DNA of 64,000 nt, taken from assembly GCF_004341105.1 (NCBI RefSeq), contig NZ_SLZK01000001.1, positions 992,001-1,056,000 of the forward strand. The letters are read 5' to 3'. The position numbers and the translations under genes were made by a program. Shown here piece after piece: positions 15,880 to 24,542 of this stretch (position 1 is the first letter of the stretch; every line of letters begins with the position of its first letter). The notes beneath the pieces were generated by a model. That model worked only from the letters and a program-made list of their open reading frames with translations, searched no databases and had not been told where the DNA came from. The stretch is from Rhizobium sp. BK418. Lineage in GTDB: Bacteria; Pseudomonadota; Alphaproteobacteria; Rhizobiales; Rhizobiaceae.

Positions 15880-17136
15880 TCAGGCGCGATGCATCGCGCC
15901 ATCGGGTGCTTCCGCTTCCTCCGTGCCGAATCGCACATCCTTCTTCTCGTAACCGAAGCCCGAAAGCGCCGCGACGATGACGGCGACGATCACGGCCACA
16001 ATGACCAAAGCGGTCGCGTAATCTCCATTCCAGCGGGCCGCGAGCCCCGCCTGCATCGTTGCATTGCCCGAGGCCAGCAGATTGCCGAGCTGGTAGGCGA
16101 AGCCGGGGAATGTGCCGCGCACTTCGTCAGGCGAAAGCTCGTTCAGATGCACCGGCACGATGCCCCAGGCGCCCTGCACGAAGAACTGCATCAGGAAAGC
16201 GCCGGTCGCGAGCAGCACCGGCCCCGGCGCATAGGCCCAAAGCGGCGCCACGGGCACGGCGACCAGTGCCGCAATGACGATTGCCCGCTTGCGCCCGATG
16301 CGCTGCGACAGAGCGCCGAAGAACAGCCCACCCACGATGGCACCGATATTATAGACAATGGCGATCGCGCCGACCGTATAGCTAGAATAGTTGCGCTGGC
16401 TTTCGAGGAAGGTCGGGTAGATGTCCTGCGTGCCATGGCTGAAGAAGTTGAAGGCAGTCATCAGCAACACCGCCCAGATGAAGAGCGGAATGTTGCCGCG
16501 CAACACCGTCAGGAACGGCCGGCCACGGCCTTGCTGCTGGCGTTTCACGAAGGCCGGGCTCTCCTGAACATGGCTGCGGATGTAGACGACCAGCAGCGCC
16601 GGCAGCACGCCGACGAAGAACATGCCGCGCCAGCCGATGACCGGAAACAGCAGGAAGAACAGGAGCGAAGCGAGCAGATAGCCGGAGGGATAACCCGCCT
16701 GCAGGATGCCCGAGACAATGCCGCGGCTGTCCCCCGGCACGGTCTCCATGACGAGCGAGGCGCCCACACCCCACTCTCCGCCCATGGCGATGCCATAGAG
16801 GGCGCGCAGCACCAGGAACATCGTGAGCCCGGTCGAAAAACCGGTGAGGAACTCGAAGAGCGAATAGGCCAGCACATTCACCATCAGCGTGATGCGCCGC
16901 CCGTAGCGGTCTGCCGCGAGCCCGAAGATCAGGGCGCCGAGCGCCCGCATGGCAAGGGTGAGAAAGATCGCTACGGAAACAGTGGGAACGTCGGTATGAA
17001 ACTCCTCGGCGATATATTTGAGAACGAAGACGAGAATGAAGAAATCGAAAGCGTCGAGCGTCCAGCCAAGATAGCTGGCGATAACGGCGTTGCGCTGCTG
17101 CGGCGTGAGCGCGCGCAGGTTTGCCAATGCGGACAT
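15880..17136 (-). CDS. MFS transporter, SHS-type carboxylate:proton symporter
   Basis: A 418-residue, 12-helix major facilitator. The start MSALANLRALTPQQRN at 17136 is preferred over the ATG at 17142 because GGAGG lies 8 bases before it and only 2 before the other. The signature loop LAADRYGRRITLMV between helices 2 and 3 and GYLGWTLDAFDFFIL-like helix 1 fit the sialate/lactate:H+ symporter group; GIAMGGEWGVGASLVMETVP is the conserved helix 4-5 motif. The likely role is uptake of a monocarboxylate such as lactate or pyruvate. A run VIVAVIVAVIVA lies in the last helix. The gene is alone and ends with a hairpin. Confidence 0.85.
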   Translation of the reverse strand: MSALANLRALTPQQRNAVIASYLGWTLDAFDFFILVFVLKYIAEEFHTDVPTVSVAIFLTLAMRALGALIFGLAADRYGRRITLMVNVLAYSLFEFLTGFSTGLTMFLVLRALYGIAMGGEWGVGASLVMETVPGDSRGIVSGILQAGYPSGYLLASLLFFLLFPVIGWRGMFFVGVLPALLVVYIRSHVQESPAFVKRQQQGRGRPFLTVLRGNIPLFIWAVLLMTAFNFFSHGTQDIYPTFLESQRNYSSYTVGAIAIVYNIGAIVGGLFFGALSQRIGRKRAIVIAALVAVPVAPLWAYAPGPVLLATGAFLMQFFVQGAWGIVPVHLNELSPDEVRGTFPGFAYQLGNLLASGNATMQAGLAARWNGDYATALVIVAVIVAVIVAALSGFGYEKKDVRFGTEEAEAPDGAMHRA

Positions 17137-17319
17137 ATGCATTTCCTCCGTCCGAAAGCGGCGGCGAAGCGGGGCAATTCCGGGTGCCGTCGGAAGGGGT
17201 GTCAGGGTGAGCGTGCTGTCGGAAGACAGCGCCTCGGAAACGTCAGGGTTGCTGACCGGGTTCCATCACGTTGGCGCGATTAGGGGGATTGGTGAATAAT
17301 TGGGAACGCTGAGCGCTTG

Positions 17320-17500
17320 GCACCCCCCTCTGGCCTGCCGGCCATCTCCCCCACAGGTGGGGAGATCAGCTGGAAGCGCTGCTTTCCCAAACAATTGGCG
17401 TAGCAGCCCGGCGAAACGGGGAAGATGTGCGAAGGTTACGCCGCTTGTCGATCTCCACCCTTGTGGGGGAGATGGCCGGCAGGCCAGAGGGGGGGTCTCC
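17320..17500. repeat. Family B long inverted repeat element
   Basis: The left arm (17322-17367: CCCCCCTCTGGCCTGCCGGC then CATCTCCCCCACAGGTGGGG) and right arm (17451-17496: CACCCTTGTGGGGGAGATGG then CCGGCAGGCCAGAGGGGGG) are inverted copies. The interior of about 80 bp is also shared, in inverted orientation, with 33465-33654 (for example CCCAAACAATTGGCGT). It fills most of the gap 17137-17528; the rest of the gap shows nothing else. Confidence 0.9.
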
Positions 17501-17528
17501 CACGGTATGCCGTCGCGTATTCATATCG

Positions 17529-17816
17529 TCACGAGCACCGAAAGCCTCCCTCACCGCCCATCCACCTGAGCCAGGGCCCGACATGAAATAGGCTCATCAG
17601 CAGATACATCGGCACCATCCCGCTGAAAAGCGACGCTCCATCCATCGGCATGCCGCCCATCGAGCAGATCATGTCGGCTGCCGGCTCGCTCGCCGAAAGC
17701 GCTGCCATGGCCGCAAAAGTCGGAGCCGCCGCGAAGGATAGGCCGCGCGCGATGGCCGATGGCAGGTGGAAGCCGGCAGAATTGCCGGCCTCTGATACGG
17801 ATGCTGACGGGCACAT
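17529..17816 (-). CDS. small membrane protein linked to DUF899
   Basis: A 95-residue protein starting at 17816 ([13 protein letters not shown]) whose ATG overlaps the TGA of the DUF899 gene (TGATG), so translation is coupled. Two hydrophobic segments, [20 protein letters not shown] and [20 protein letters not shown], suggest two membrane helices joined by a short loop with [13 protein letters not shown]. No known domain is recognised. The position suggests an accessory to the DUF899 protein. Confidence 0.7.
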   Translation of the reverse strand: MCPSASVSEAGNSAGFHLPSAIARGLSFAAAPTFAAMAALSASEPAADMICSMGGMPMDGASLFSGMVPMYLLMSLFHVGPWLRWMGGEGGFRCS

Positions 17817-18598
17817 CAGGCTGCCTCGTAGCGGTCGTGGTGGCGCCACCAGACGCCCTCCTCGTTGCGCCCCAGCGGTGCGCGGTCGAGCCACTGGTAC
17901 ATGGCCCAGACACCATCCAGCCCGCGGGCATAGGAGGAATAGGTGTGGTAGATGTCGCCGTCCTGCATGATGAAGGCGCTGAGGCCTGGGCGCTCGCGGG
18001 CGAACGTGTTGATATCCGTACCGGTCATCGAGGCGATCAGATCGGCCGGGCTCTGTTCGGCGCCCGGTTCCTGCTTCTGCAGCACATTGGGGATCGGCGG
18101 TTCGCGGCGGAAGTTATATTCGATGCCGCCGCTCTGCTGTTCTTCCGGCGTGAACCATACATTGAAGTCTCGGTTGAAATCGCTACGCTCGGACGAGGCC
18201 CAATCGAAGCTCCAGCCCATGCGCTTCTTGAAGTCGAGAAGCTTGGCGAGCGGCGCGCGGGAAACGGCGCTGAAGGCGACATCGTGATTTTCAAGATGCA
18301 CGGTGACGCCGTTGAAGCCGTCGGCGATCGACGAGCAGGATGGGCAGCCGGCGGTATAGTCGGGGCCGAACATGAAATGGTAGATCAAGAGCTGCGAACG
18401 GCCCTTGAAGAGCGCCGACAGCGGCACCATGCCGGCTTCCGTCTCCAAGTGGTAATCCTTTTCGATCTTCACCCAGGGCAGTTCCCGACGCTTGGCAGCG
18501 ATCTCGTCGCTGCGGCGCGTCAGCGCCTTTTCCTCTTCGAGCAGCGCCAGCCGCGCCTTGAGCCAGTCTTCCCGTGTTCCGGTCTTGTGCATCATCAT
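17816..18598 (-). CDS. DUF899 family thioredoxin-like protein
   Basis: A 260-residue soluble protein of the DUF899 family. The start is the first ATG of three (18598), with GGAGAAGAACC upstream. Characteristic segments: [24 protein letters not shown] N-terminal helix, [34 protein letters not shown] with a C-x-x-C that sits where thioredoxins have theirs, and [16 protein letters not shown]. The C-terminus has [16 protein letters not shown] and WWRHHDRY. The family has a thioredoxin fold and is suspected to act in redox handling of small molecules; this is not proven. It is coupled to the small membrane gene downstream and divergent from a regulator gene at 18716. Confidence 0.9.
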   Translation of the reverse strand: MMMHKTGTREDWLKARLALLEEEKALTRRSDEIAAKRRELPWVKIEKDYHLETEAGMVPLSALFKGRSQLLIYHFMFGPDYTAGCPSCSSIADGFNGVTVHLENHDVAFSAVSRAPLAKLLDFKKRMGWSFDWASSERSDFNRDFNVWFTPEEQQSGGIEYNFRREPPIPNVLQKQEPGAEQSPADLIASMTGTDINTFARERPGLSAFIMQDGDIYHTYSSYARGLDGVWAMYQWLDRAPLGRNEEGVWWRHHDRYEAA

Positions 18599-18715
18599 GG
18601 TTCTTCTCCTCACTTGCTTTGAAACATGCGTGACGGCGGGCCGTTGCCTGCCGATGAGGAATAACTTAGGTCTTGATGAACGAGGGGTGGGAGTTACAAG
18701 TGTGACGGGATTCCG

Positions 18716-19936
18716 ATGGACTCGCTGATAACAGCGGCCGCCCACGCGCTCGCCAAGGGTGATCCGATCGGGGCGATGAAGCGCGTGGCGCTGCGCGACG
18801 ACCCGCCGGCGCTGGCGCTACGCGGCATTGCCATGGCCCAGCTAGGCGATCTCGGCCGCGCCAAGGCGCTGCTCAAAAGTGCCGCCAAAACCTTCAGACC
18901 GCGGGAAGCGGTGGCGCGCGCCCGCTGCATCGTCGCGGAAGCCGAAATCGCCCTTGTTTCGCGCGATCTCGCCTGGCCGGAAAAGGCGCTGGAAGCAGCG
19001 CGCTCCACGCTCTCAAGACGCGGCGATCGCGTCAATGCCGCCCATGCCCGCAATCTGCAGATCCGCCGCCTGCTTCTGATAGGCCATCTCGATGCGGCCG
19101 AAAAGCTGCTTGCCGATCTCGACCCTTCGCCGCTGCCGCCGGCCGCCCGCGCCGGCCATGAGCTCGCCGTTGCCGGCGTCGCAATCCGCCGGCTGCGCAC
19201 CGGACAGGCCCGCGAGGCTCTCGCAAGGGCGGCCGAAGCGGCGTCGAAGGCCGGTATACCCGCGCTTGCCATCGAAGTGCGCGATGCGGCAAAGGTTCTG
19301 GACGCGCCGGCCGCCCGGCTGATTGCCGACGGCGCCGAACGTCTGCTGCAGCTCGAAGAGGTCGAGGCGCTGCTCGCGTCCAGCGTGCTCGTCGTCGATG
19401 CCTGCCGCAACGTGGTGCGAGCCGGCGCCGAGATCGTGCCGCTCGCCAGCCGCCCGGTTCTCTTCGCATTGGCGCGCACGCTTGCCGAGGCCGCACCAGA
19501 AGATGTCTCCCGCTCCCAGCTCCTTGCCCGCGCCTTTCGCGCCCGCCACGCCGATGAATCTCATCGCGCGCGGCTGCGCGTCGAGATCGGCCGGCTGCGT
19601 ACCGCCCTTGCAAGCCTTGCCGAGGTCAAGGCGACGAGCCTCGGCTTCGCGCTCACCCCGCTCGACGGTCGCAAGGTCGTCGTGCTCGCCCCGCCGGTCG
19701 AGGAGGAACATGCGTCGCTGCTCGCTCTTCTTGCCGACGGCGAATCCTGGTCCAGCACGGCGCTTTCGATCGCGCTTTCCACCAGCCCGCGCACGGTGCA
19801 GCGGGCGCTGGACGCCCTTGGCGAAGCCGGCAAGGTGCAGTTCTTCGGCAATGGTCGCGCGCGGCGCTGGATGATGCCGCCGGTCGTCGGCTTCCCGACA
19901 ACATTGTTACTCCCCGGCCCGCTGCCGAGCGACTAA
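18716..19936 (+). CDS. helix-turn-helix transcriptional regulator with helical-repeat N-terminus
   Basis: A 406-residue protein. Residues 1-215 are alpha-helical and TPR-like with Ala/Leu-rich repeats (LALRGIAMAQLGDLGRAKAL, AARAGHELAVAGVAIRRLRT). Residues 220-320 look like an OmpR-type winged helix (ASRPVLFALARTLAEAAPED then RSQLLARAF). A second winged-helix segment near 345-385 (LSIALSTSPRTVQRALDALG, then GEAGKVQFFGNGRARRWM) resembles a DNA-binding module with wing. This combination recalls activators with a sensory repeat domain, but no ligand is known. It lies 27 bp before the beta-propeller gene, which it may regulate, and divergent from DUF899. Confidence 0.7.
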   Translation: MDSLITAAAHALAKGDPIGAMKRVALRDDPPALALRGIAMAQLGDLGRAKALLKSAAKTFRPREAVARARCIVAEAEIALVSRDLAWPEKALEAARSTLSRRGDRVNAAHARNLQIRRLLLIGHLDAAEKLLADLDPSPLPPAARAGHELAVAGVAIRRLRTGQAREALARAAEAASKAGIPALAIEVRDAAKVLDAPAARLIADGAERLLQLEEVEALLASSVLVVDACRNVVRAGAEIVPLASRPVLFALARTLAEAAPEDVSRSQLLARAFRARHADESHRARLRVEIGRLRTALASLAEVKATSLGFALTPLDGRKVVVLAPPVEEEHASLLALLADGESWSSTALSIALSTSPRTVQRALDALGEAGKVQFFGNGRARRWMMPPVVGFPTTLLLPGPLPSD

Positions 19937-19963
19937 CATCGGTCCGAAAGAGAGGATGAACCC

Positions 19964-20596
19964 ATGAAGACGGCAAAGGCAGAGATCATCCGCGAATACG
20001 GCCCCTTTGAGGACACACCGCGTGTCAACGGCGTCAGCTATGATGGCCGGCATGTCTGGTTCGCCTCGGGCGACAAGCTGCATGCGCTCGACCCCGAGAG
20101 CGGGACAGAAACCCGCGCCATCGATGTCGCCGCCCATGCCGGTACCGCCTTCGACGGGCGCTATCTCTTTCAGATCGGTGAGGACAAGATCCGCAAGATC
20201 GACCCCGAAACCGGCACCGTCGTCGCCACCATCCCCGCCCCCGGCAATGGCGGCGATTCCGGCCTTGCCTGGTGCGAGGGCAGCCTCTGGGTCGGCCAGT
20301 ACCGCGACCGCTGCATCCACGAGATCGACCCGGAGACGGGCAAGATCCTGCGCACGATCGAATCCAAACGGCACGTAACGGGTGTCACCTGGGTTGATGG
20401 CGAACTGTGGCACGCGACATGGGAGGACGACGCGAGCGACGTGCGCCGCATCGACCCTAAGACCGGCGAAGTGCTGGAGCGGCTGGACATGCCTGAAGGA
20501 GACGGTGTTTCGGGGCTGGAATCCGACGGCGGCGATCTGTTTTATGCCGGCACCGGGGGAGCCGCCACGGTGCGGGCGATCAGGCGGCCTCGGTGA
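19964..20596 (+). CDS. beta-propeller protein (Vgb/glutamine-cyclotransferase-like)
   Basis: A 210-residue protein made of about five repeats of the form D-G-x-x-(V/L)-W-x-(A/G) followed by I-D-P-(E/K)-(S/T)-G, for example YDGRHVWFASGDKLHALDPE, EGSLWVGQYRDRCIHEIDPE and VDGELWHATWEDDASDVRRI. This is a YVTN/SMP-30-like propeller; sequences like it are often named glutamine cyclotransferase or streptogramin lyase-like. No signal peptide is seen, so it is cytosolic. AGAGAGGATGAACCC precedes the ATG. Encoded right after the helix-turn-helix regulator, with which it probably forms an operon. Confidence 0.8.
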   Translation: MKTAKAEIIREYGPFEDTPRVNGVSYDGRHVWFASGDKLHALDPESGTETRAIDVAAHAGTAFDGRYLFQIGEDKIRKIDPETGTVVATIPAPGNGGDSGLAWCEGSLWVGQYRDRCIHEIDPETGKILRTIESKRHVTGVTWVDGELWHATWEDDASDVRRIDPKTGEVLERLDMPEGDGVSGLESDGGDLFYAGTGGAATVRAIRRPR

Positions 20597-20636
20597 GACA
20601 GGCGCTTCACCCGAGGCGCCTGCCGCACGGAGAGGT

Positions 20637-21326
20637 TTACTTGCCCTGCCTGCGCAGTGCGTCGATCAGAACGCGCGCTGCGGGGCCTGACGATGCGGGA
20701 TTCTGGCCGGTGATCAGCTGGCCGTCAGTCACTGTGTGAACGCCCCAATCCTTGACCTTGGAGAAGATCGCGCCAAGGCTCAGCAACTCATCCTCGACGA
20801 GGAACGGAACGACCTTCGTCAGGCCGACGCCTTCCTCTTCGCCATTGGTAAAGCCGGTCACATGCCGGCCGGCGACAAATGGCGTGCCATCGGCATTCTT
20901 GACACGATGCAGCACACCCGGCGCATGGCAGACGAGAGCAATGGCCTTGCCGGCTGCAATGAAGGATTCGATCAATCTGATGGAATGCGGGTCTTCGGCC
21001 AGATCCCACATCGGGCCGTGGCCACCGGGATAGAAGATGGTGTCGTAGTCAGCCTGATTGACGCTGTCGAGCCGCACCGTATTGGCAAGCCGTGCCTTGG
21101 CCGCCTCGTCCGCATTGAAACGCCGGGTCAGCTCGGTTTGAAAGTCAGGCTCGTCGCTCTTGGGATCGAGCGGCGGCTGGCCGCCTTTCGGCGAAGCAAG
21201 CGTCATTTTGGCGCCGGCGTCCTGGAATGCATAGTAGGGAGCGGCGAGTTCCTCGAGCCAGAAGCCCGTCTTTTTGCCGGTATTGCCGAGCTGATCATGC
21301 GAGGTCAATACGATCAGAACTTTCAT
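20637..21326 (-). CDS. DJ-1/PfpI family protein, Hsp31-like
   Basis: A 229-residue class I glutamine amidotransferase-like protein. KTGFWLEELAAPYYAF gives the catalytic Glu near residue 25. FYPGGHGPMWDLAED and ALVCHAPGVLHRV (nucleophile Cys near 132, followed by His) complete the Hsp31/YDR533-type triad. Family members detoxify methylglyoxal and other glyoxals without a cofactor or act as holdases. GGAAGGAGAGTATC precedes the ATG. It is monocistronic and convergent with the propeller gene. Confidence 0.9.
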   Translation of the reverse strand: MKVLIVLTSHDQLGNTGKKTGFWLEELAAPYYAFQDAGAKMTLASPKGGQPPLDPKSDEPDFQTELTRRFNADEAAKARLANTVRLDSVNQADYDTIFYPGGHGPMWDLAEDPHSIRLIESFIAAGKAIALVCHAPGVLHRVKNADGTPFVAGRHVTGFTNGEEEGVGLTKVVPFLVEDELLSLGAIFSKVKDWGVHTVTDGQLITGQNPASSGPAARVLIDALRRQGK

Positions 21327-21497
21327 GATACTCTCCTTCCCTTGGGATTGGCTGAGTCTTGGGGATTGGCCGGGGCCGCATTGATGAGCACTGAAACCGA
21401 TGATCCGCCGTCACGCACATGACGGCATCAATGATGCGCAATTGCCAGAAGTTTTAGGTCTGGAGCGGAAGTAGCGGAGAAGAGTGACAAGGGAATA

Positions 21498-21704
21498 CCG
21501 CTATCGGGCGAAAGAGGGAGCCGCGCCCAGGGCGCCAAAGCCTGGGAAATCCGCACCGCCACCGACCTTGCCCTGCTTTGGGCCGGGCAGGATCGCAAGG
21601 CGGACACCGAGGCGCTGCTGCGGCCGGTCTTCGAGCGCTTCACGGAAGGGCGCGACACGCCGGATCTGAGAGCGGCGGCGAATGTGCTGGCGACGCTGGG
21701 ATAA
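21498..21704 (+). pseudogene. C-terminal remnant of a large cyclase/ATPase TPR regulator gene
   Basis: In frame from about 21498 to the stop TAA at 21702 the DNA encodes RAQGAKAWEIRTATDLALLW and then DTEALLRPVFERFTEG followed by RDTPDLRAAANVLATLG. These are hallmark last TPR repeats of proteins that fuse an adenylate-cyclase domain to a predicted ATPase and TPRs: QGAxxWExRAAxxLARLW and the PVxxxFTEGxDTxDL ending. There is no start codon and nothing upstream but the divergent DJ-1 gene, so the rest of the gene (normally about 1000 codons) has been deleted. Confidence 0.7.
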
Positions 21705-21819
21705 ACGGCGGCGGGTCGGCCCCAATTTCCATTCATGAAGCACTAACCGTATCTGGATCCCGCTGAAACCGCTGCACGTGGTCGAGCGTTCCCTTCATTC
21801 AGCCAATCGGGTGACCGTC

Positions 21820-22068
21820 ATGATCCAGTGGTTTGAGGAACGCTACATTTCACGCGAGGAGCATCAGCGCATCGTCGATTATTATCGCAAGCTGGTGGCG
21901 CAGCTCTATGGCACCGTGCGGGATCTGCGAACGGCTGGCGAGATGCAAAAGGCGCCAATTCCAGCGGCCGCCAAGGAGCCGGGAGACATTCCGCCGGCCG
22001 GTCAGGACCCCGCCGGCCTCAATGTCATTACCGTCGATTTCCGCCGCAAATCCGCGCACCGCCGCTAA
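21820..22068 (+). CDS. hypothetical protein, 82 aa
   Basis: A small soluble protein (MIQWFEERYISREEHQRIVD) with an amphipathic helical N-terminal half (EEHQRIVDYYRKLVAQLYGT) and a Pro/Ala-rich linker leading to NVITVDFRRKSAHRR, a basic tail. The start at 21820 follows a weak GGTGA; the GTG at 21811 is an alternative. No family is recognised. It lies between the cyclase remnant and the stress protein gene. Confidence 0.55.
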   Translation: MIQWFEERYISREEHQRIVDYYRKLVAQLYGTVRDLRTAGEMQKAPIPAAAKEPGDIPPAGQDPAGLNVITVDFRRKSAHRR

Positions 22069-22093
22069 CCTGCGAAACAAGAGCTTTTGTCAT

Positions 22094-22118
22094 GGAACCT
22101 TCGGGAATCGTGGCTGTT
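22094..22118 (+). promoter_or_regulatory. EcfG-type promoter, GGAAC-N16-TGTT
   Basis: GGAAC at 22094-22098 and TGTT at 22115-22118 with a 16-base spacer, 86 bp upstream of the stress protein gene at 22205. The distance is longer than for the other three sites, so support is weaker. Confidence 0.45.
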
Positions 22119-22204
22119 CTCACCTTATGAGCAGCCGGGCCCTCTCTCGACATGAGCCGGCCCTCGCGCGCATTCAGTGAAGCGAAGCCAAGGGAGTCAT
22201 TCAC

Positions 22205-23020
22205 ATGGCCAATCTCCGCAACGAGAACATCCCGACCTCTGCCGCAGGCACGCAAGTGAGCACGCTTACTGCCCTTTTCGACCGCCGCGACGACGCCGAA
22301 CAGGCCGTCGCACGGCTTGAGGATGCAGGTATCCCGGCGGATTCGATCCGTTTTCTGCCCGGCTATGAGGCCGATGCGAACGGCGCCGATGTCGCGAGCG
22401 ACGACCGTCCCGGCTTCTGGTGGAAGCTGGAGGACTGGCTCTTTCCCGATGAAGACCGCGCCGCCTATGCCGAAGGCCTGCGCCGTGGCGGTTTCCTTGT
22501 CTCCGTGCAGGTTGACGATGCCAGCTACGAGACCGCACACGACATTCTGGACGATGAAGGCTCTATCGACATGGATGAGCGCGCCGACCATTGGCGGCGC
22601 GAAGGCTGGGAGGCAAGGTCCTCGCGGCAGACCGCTGCCAGTCCCACGCATGATCGCCGCCGCGCCGCCGCCGAGGACGATCTGACGGTAACGGAAGACG
22701 CCTTCGCCCCGGACAGGAGCGCTACGGAGCGCGCAATGGAATCCTCCACCGTATCGGACGAGACAGCCCCATCCGAGCCGCAGAAGCTCCGTGTCGGCAA
22801 GCGCGACCTCAACACCGGCTCGCCACGCGTACGCGCCTATACGACAGGACAGCCTGCGACCACCGATGAGCCCGAGGTCGGCGTCCCGAAAACGGCACCA
22901 CACGGCAGCGAGACGATCGAAGGCAGCGCCCGCAGGATGATGGCGGAGCGTGACGGCGGCCAGTCGCAGTCGCAGAGCGGCGACGGCCAGAACCAGTCGC
23001 AGGGTTCTCGCCGGACTTGA
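22205..23020 (+). CDS. general-stress-protein-like protein with truncated DUF2382
   Basis: A 271-residue acidic, polar protein. Residues 15-110 (STLTALFDRRDDAEQAVARL, GGFLVSVQVDDASYETAHDI) match the GSP17M-type general stress domain, which in rhizobia precedes a long DUF2382 (YsnF/AvaK) domain. Here DUF2382 begins normally with LRVGKRDLNTGSPRVRAYTTG at about 200-220 but then breaks off; the last 50 residues are low-complexity (QSQSQSGDGQNQSQGS). The truncation may reflect domain loss. The candidate EcfG promoter at 22094-22118 fits a stress role. GGGAGTCATTCAC precedes the ATG. Confidence 0.75.
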   Translation: MANLRNENIPTSAAGTQVSTLTALFDRRDDAEQAVARLEDAGIPADSIRFLPGYEADANGADVASDDRPGFWWKLEDWLFPDEDRAAYAEGLRRGGFLVSVQVDDASYETAHDILDDEGSIDMDERADHWRREGWEARSSRQTAASPTHDRRRAAAEDDLTVTEDAFAPDRSATERAMESSTVSDETAPSEPQKLRVGKRDLNTGSPRVRAYTTGQPATTDEPEVGVPKTAPHGSETIEGSARRMMAERDGGQSQSQSGDGQNQSQGSRRT

Positions 23021-23080
23021 GAGCCTCCAACCGGTGACGGCAGCCGGCTGCTGTCACCCTGCCAGATGCCGTCCCCAACC

Positions 23081-23884
23081 TCAGTCGGGCGCCCTGCCCC
23101 GGCAGGCCCAGGCGACCGAGGCGAAGGAGCGCGGACCGTCCGGCTCTCCCGCCTCATAGGCATCCCGCACCGCCGTATCGACCCTCGTGCGCGTATAGGC
23201 ATCCAGCCCCGTCACATATTTGCCGAGCGGGCCTTCGCCGGCGGCGATCGGCGCCCAGTAATCGTCGAAGGAATCGTAATCCATGCGGATTGTCAGCGAC
23301 GTCTCCTCGACATCGACAAGGCCGTTGCCGAGGAAGCTTGCCTTCATTTCCCCTGGCCGCATCATCGGCTGGAATGAATAGCGGTGGCGCATCGCCCGCG
23401 CATTGCTGTCGATCATGGCGACCGTATCCCACATCATGCGCATGCCGGACATGCCGCCATAATGATCCCAGGCGGCAGCGGCCACGGTGCCGCCCCGCCG
23501 CACGACGCGCCGCATCTCGGCCACCGCCCTGCCGGCCTCCGGCACGAAATGCAGGACGAGCAGCGAGAATGCCCGGTCGAAGCTCTCATCCTCGAATGGC
23601 AGCGCGCAGGCATCGGCCTCCTGAATCGTGATGCGCGGATCGGTGTTGCGCTGACTCGCCGCCTCCACGAAGACGGGCGAAAAATCGATGGCCGTGATCG
23701 ATTTGAGACCAGGCCTTTCCGCGAGCGTGAAGGTGAGGCTTCCCGTGCCGCAGCCGACATCGAGTACGCTCTCGCCATCGGCAAGCCCGGCGAAATCGAT
23801 GAAGCCAGGCGCGAGCCTCTTGCTCCAGCGCCCCATCAGCCGCTCGTAACCATCCGCATTTTCGACATTGAAACTCGACGCCAT
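23081..23884 (-). CDS. class I SAM-dependent methyltransferase
   Basis: A 267-residue Methyltransf_11-type enzyme starting at 23884 after GGGGGAGG. Motif I is SVLDVGCGTGSLTFTLAE (about 40-57); ITAIDFSPVFVEAA carries the acidic residue that binds the SAM ribose; ADACALPFEDESFDRAFSLL is motif II/III. LVLHFVPEAGRAVAEMRRVV is the following helix. The substrate is unknown. It is a close paralogue of the gene at 33745-34542, with the same N-terminal A/NADGYERLMGRWSKRL-type opening and the same C-terminal SVAWACRG / SLAWAVRG ending. Confidence 0.9.
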   Translation of the reverse strand: MASSFNVENADGYERLMGRWSKRLAPGFIDFAGLADGESVLDVGCGTGSLTFTLAERPGLKSITAIDFSPVFVEAASQRNTDPRITIQEADACALPFEDESFDRAFSLLVLHFVPEAGRAVAEMRRVVRRGGTVAAAAWDHYGGMSGMRMMWDTVAMIDSNARAMRHRYSFQPMMRPGEMKASFLGNGLVDVEETSLTIRMDYDSFDDYWAPIAAGEGPLGKYVTGLDAYTRTRVDTAVRDAYEAGEPDGPRSFASVAWACRGRAPD

Positions 23885-23972
23885 CGCAGCCTCCCCCAAA
23901 GAAGCGACATAAACAGGACAATGCCCCTTTATTTTTAGGGCTCGCGGACACTGCGGCAAGCCGTACGAGCCC

Positions 23973-24425
23973 CTAATTCATCGCGACAACAGCGGCGTTG
24001 AGCGCGGTGGCATAGGCGACCCAGAAGCCGTAGGGAATAAACAGCACCGATGCCAGCCGATCCCGCCGCCACGACAACCCGATAAAGACGAAGATCAGCA
24101 CCAGCAGGGCGATGATGATGACGAGGCCGAGTGCGGGAAGCTGCAGGCCGAAGAAGGCCGGCGACCAGGCAAAGTTCAAGGCGAGCTGGACAATCCAGAC
24201 CATCATGACAGGTGAATTCCTGCTGTGCTCGAAGGTCCGCGCGCCGGCAATGCCGATCAGGAAGTAGAGGATCGTCCAGGCCGGACCGAAGAGCCAGTTC
24301 GGCGGCGTGAACCAGGGTTTGGCGAGCGTGTCATACCATTCGCCCGACGGGCTCATAATGCCGATCAGAAGCCCGCCGCCGAGCGCCAGCAGGATGAAAA
24401 CCAGATAATGATCGAACCGGTGCAC
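23973..24425 (-). CDS. tspO: TspO/MBR family tryptophan-rich sensory protein
   Basis: A 150-residue five-helix membrane protein. The GTG start at 24425 (MHRFDHYLVFILLALGG) is preceded by GGGGGT. Family motifs: WYDTLAKPWFTPPNWLFGPA (conserved substrate loop), WTILYFLIGIAGARTF and QLALNFAWSPAFFG. Bacterial TspO proteins bind porphyrins and modulate tetrapyrrole or stress signalling at the envelope. The C-terminus IPYGFWVAYATALNAAVVAMN is complete. It is followed on the same strand, 88 bp later, by the methyltransferase gene. Confidence 0.95.
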   Translation of the reverse strand: MHRFDHYLVFILLALGGGLLIGIMSPSGEWYDTLAKPWFTPPNWLFGPAWTILYFLIGIAGARTFEHSRNSPVMMVWIVQLALNFAWSPAFFGLQLPALGLVIIIALLVLIFVFIGLSWRRDRLASVLFIPYGFWVAYATALNAAVVAMN

Positions 24426-24542
24426 CGGGACCCCCGCTTTCAGTGACGGTTGAAGTGGTGCTCGCCCGGCTGCCGTCAAGAGCGTCGCAGATCAGCCCGA
24501 TGATGACGGACTGCGGCGGTCAGCACCGCAGCCCGTGAAACC

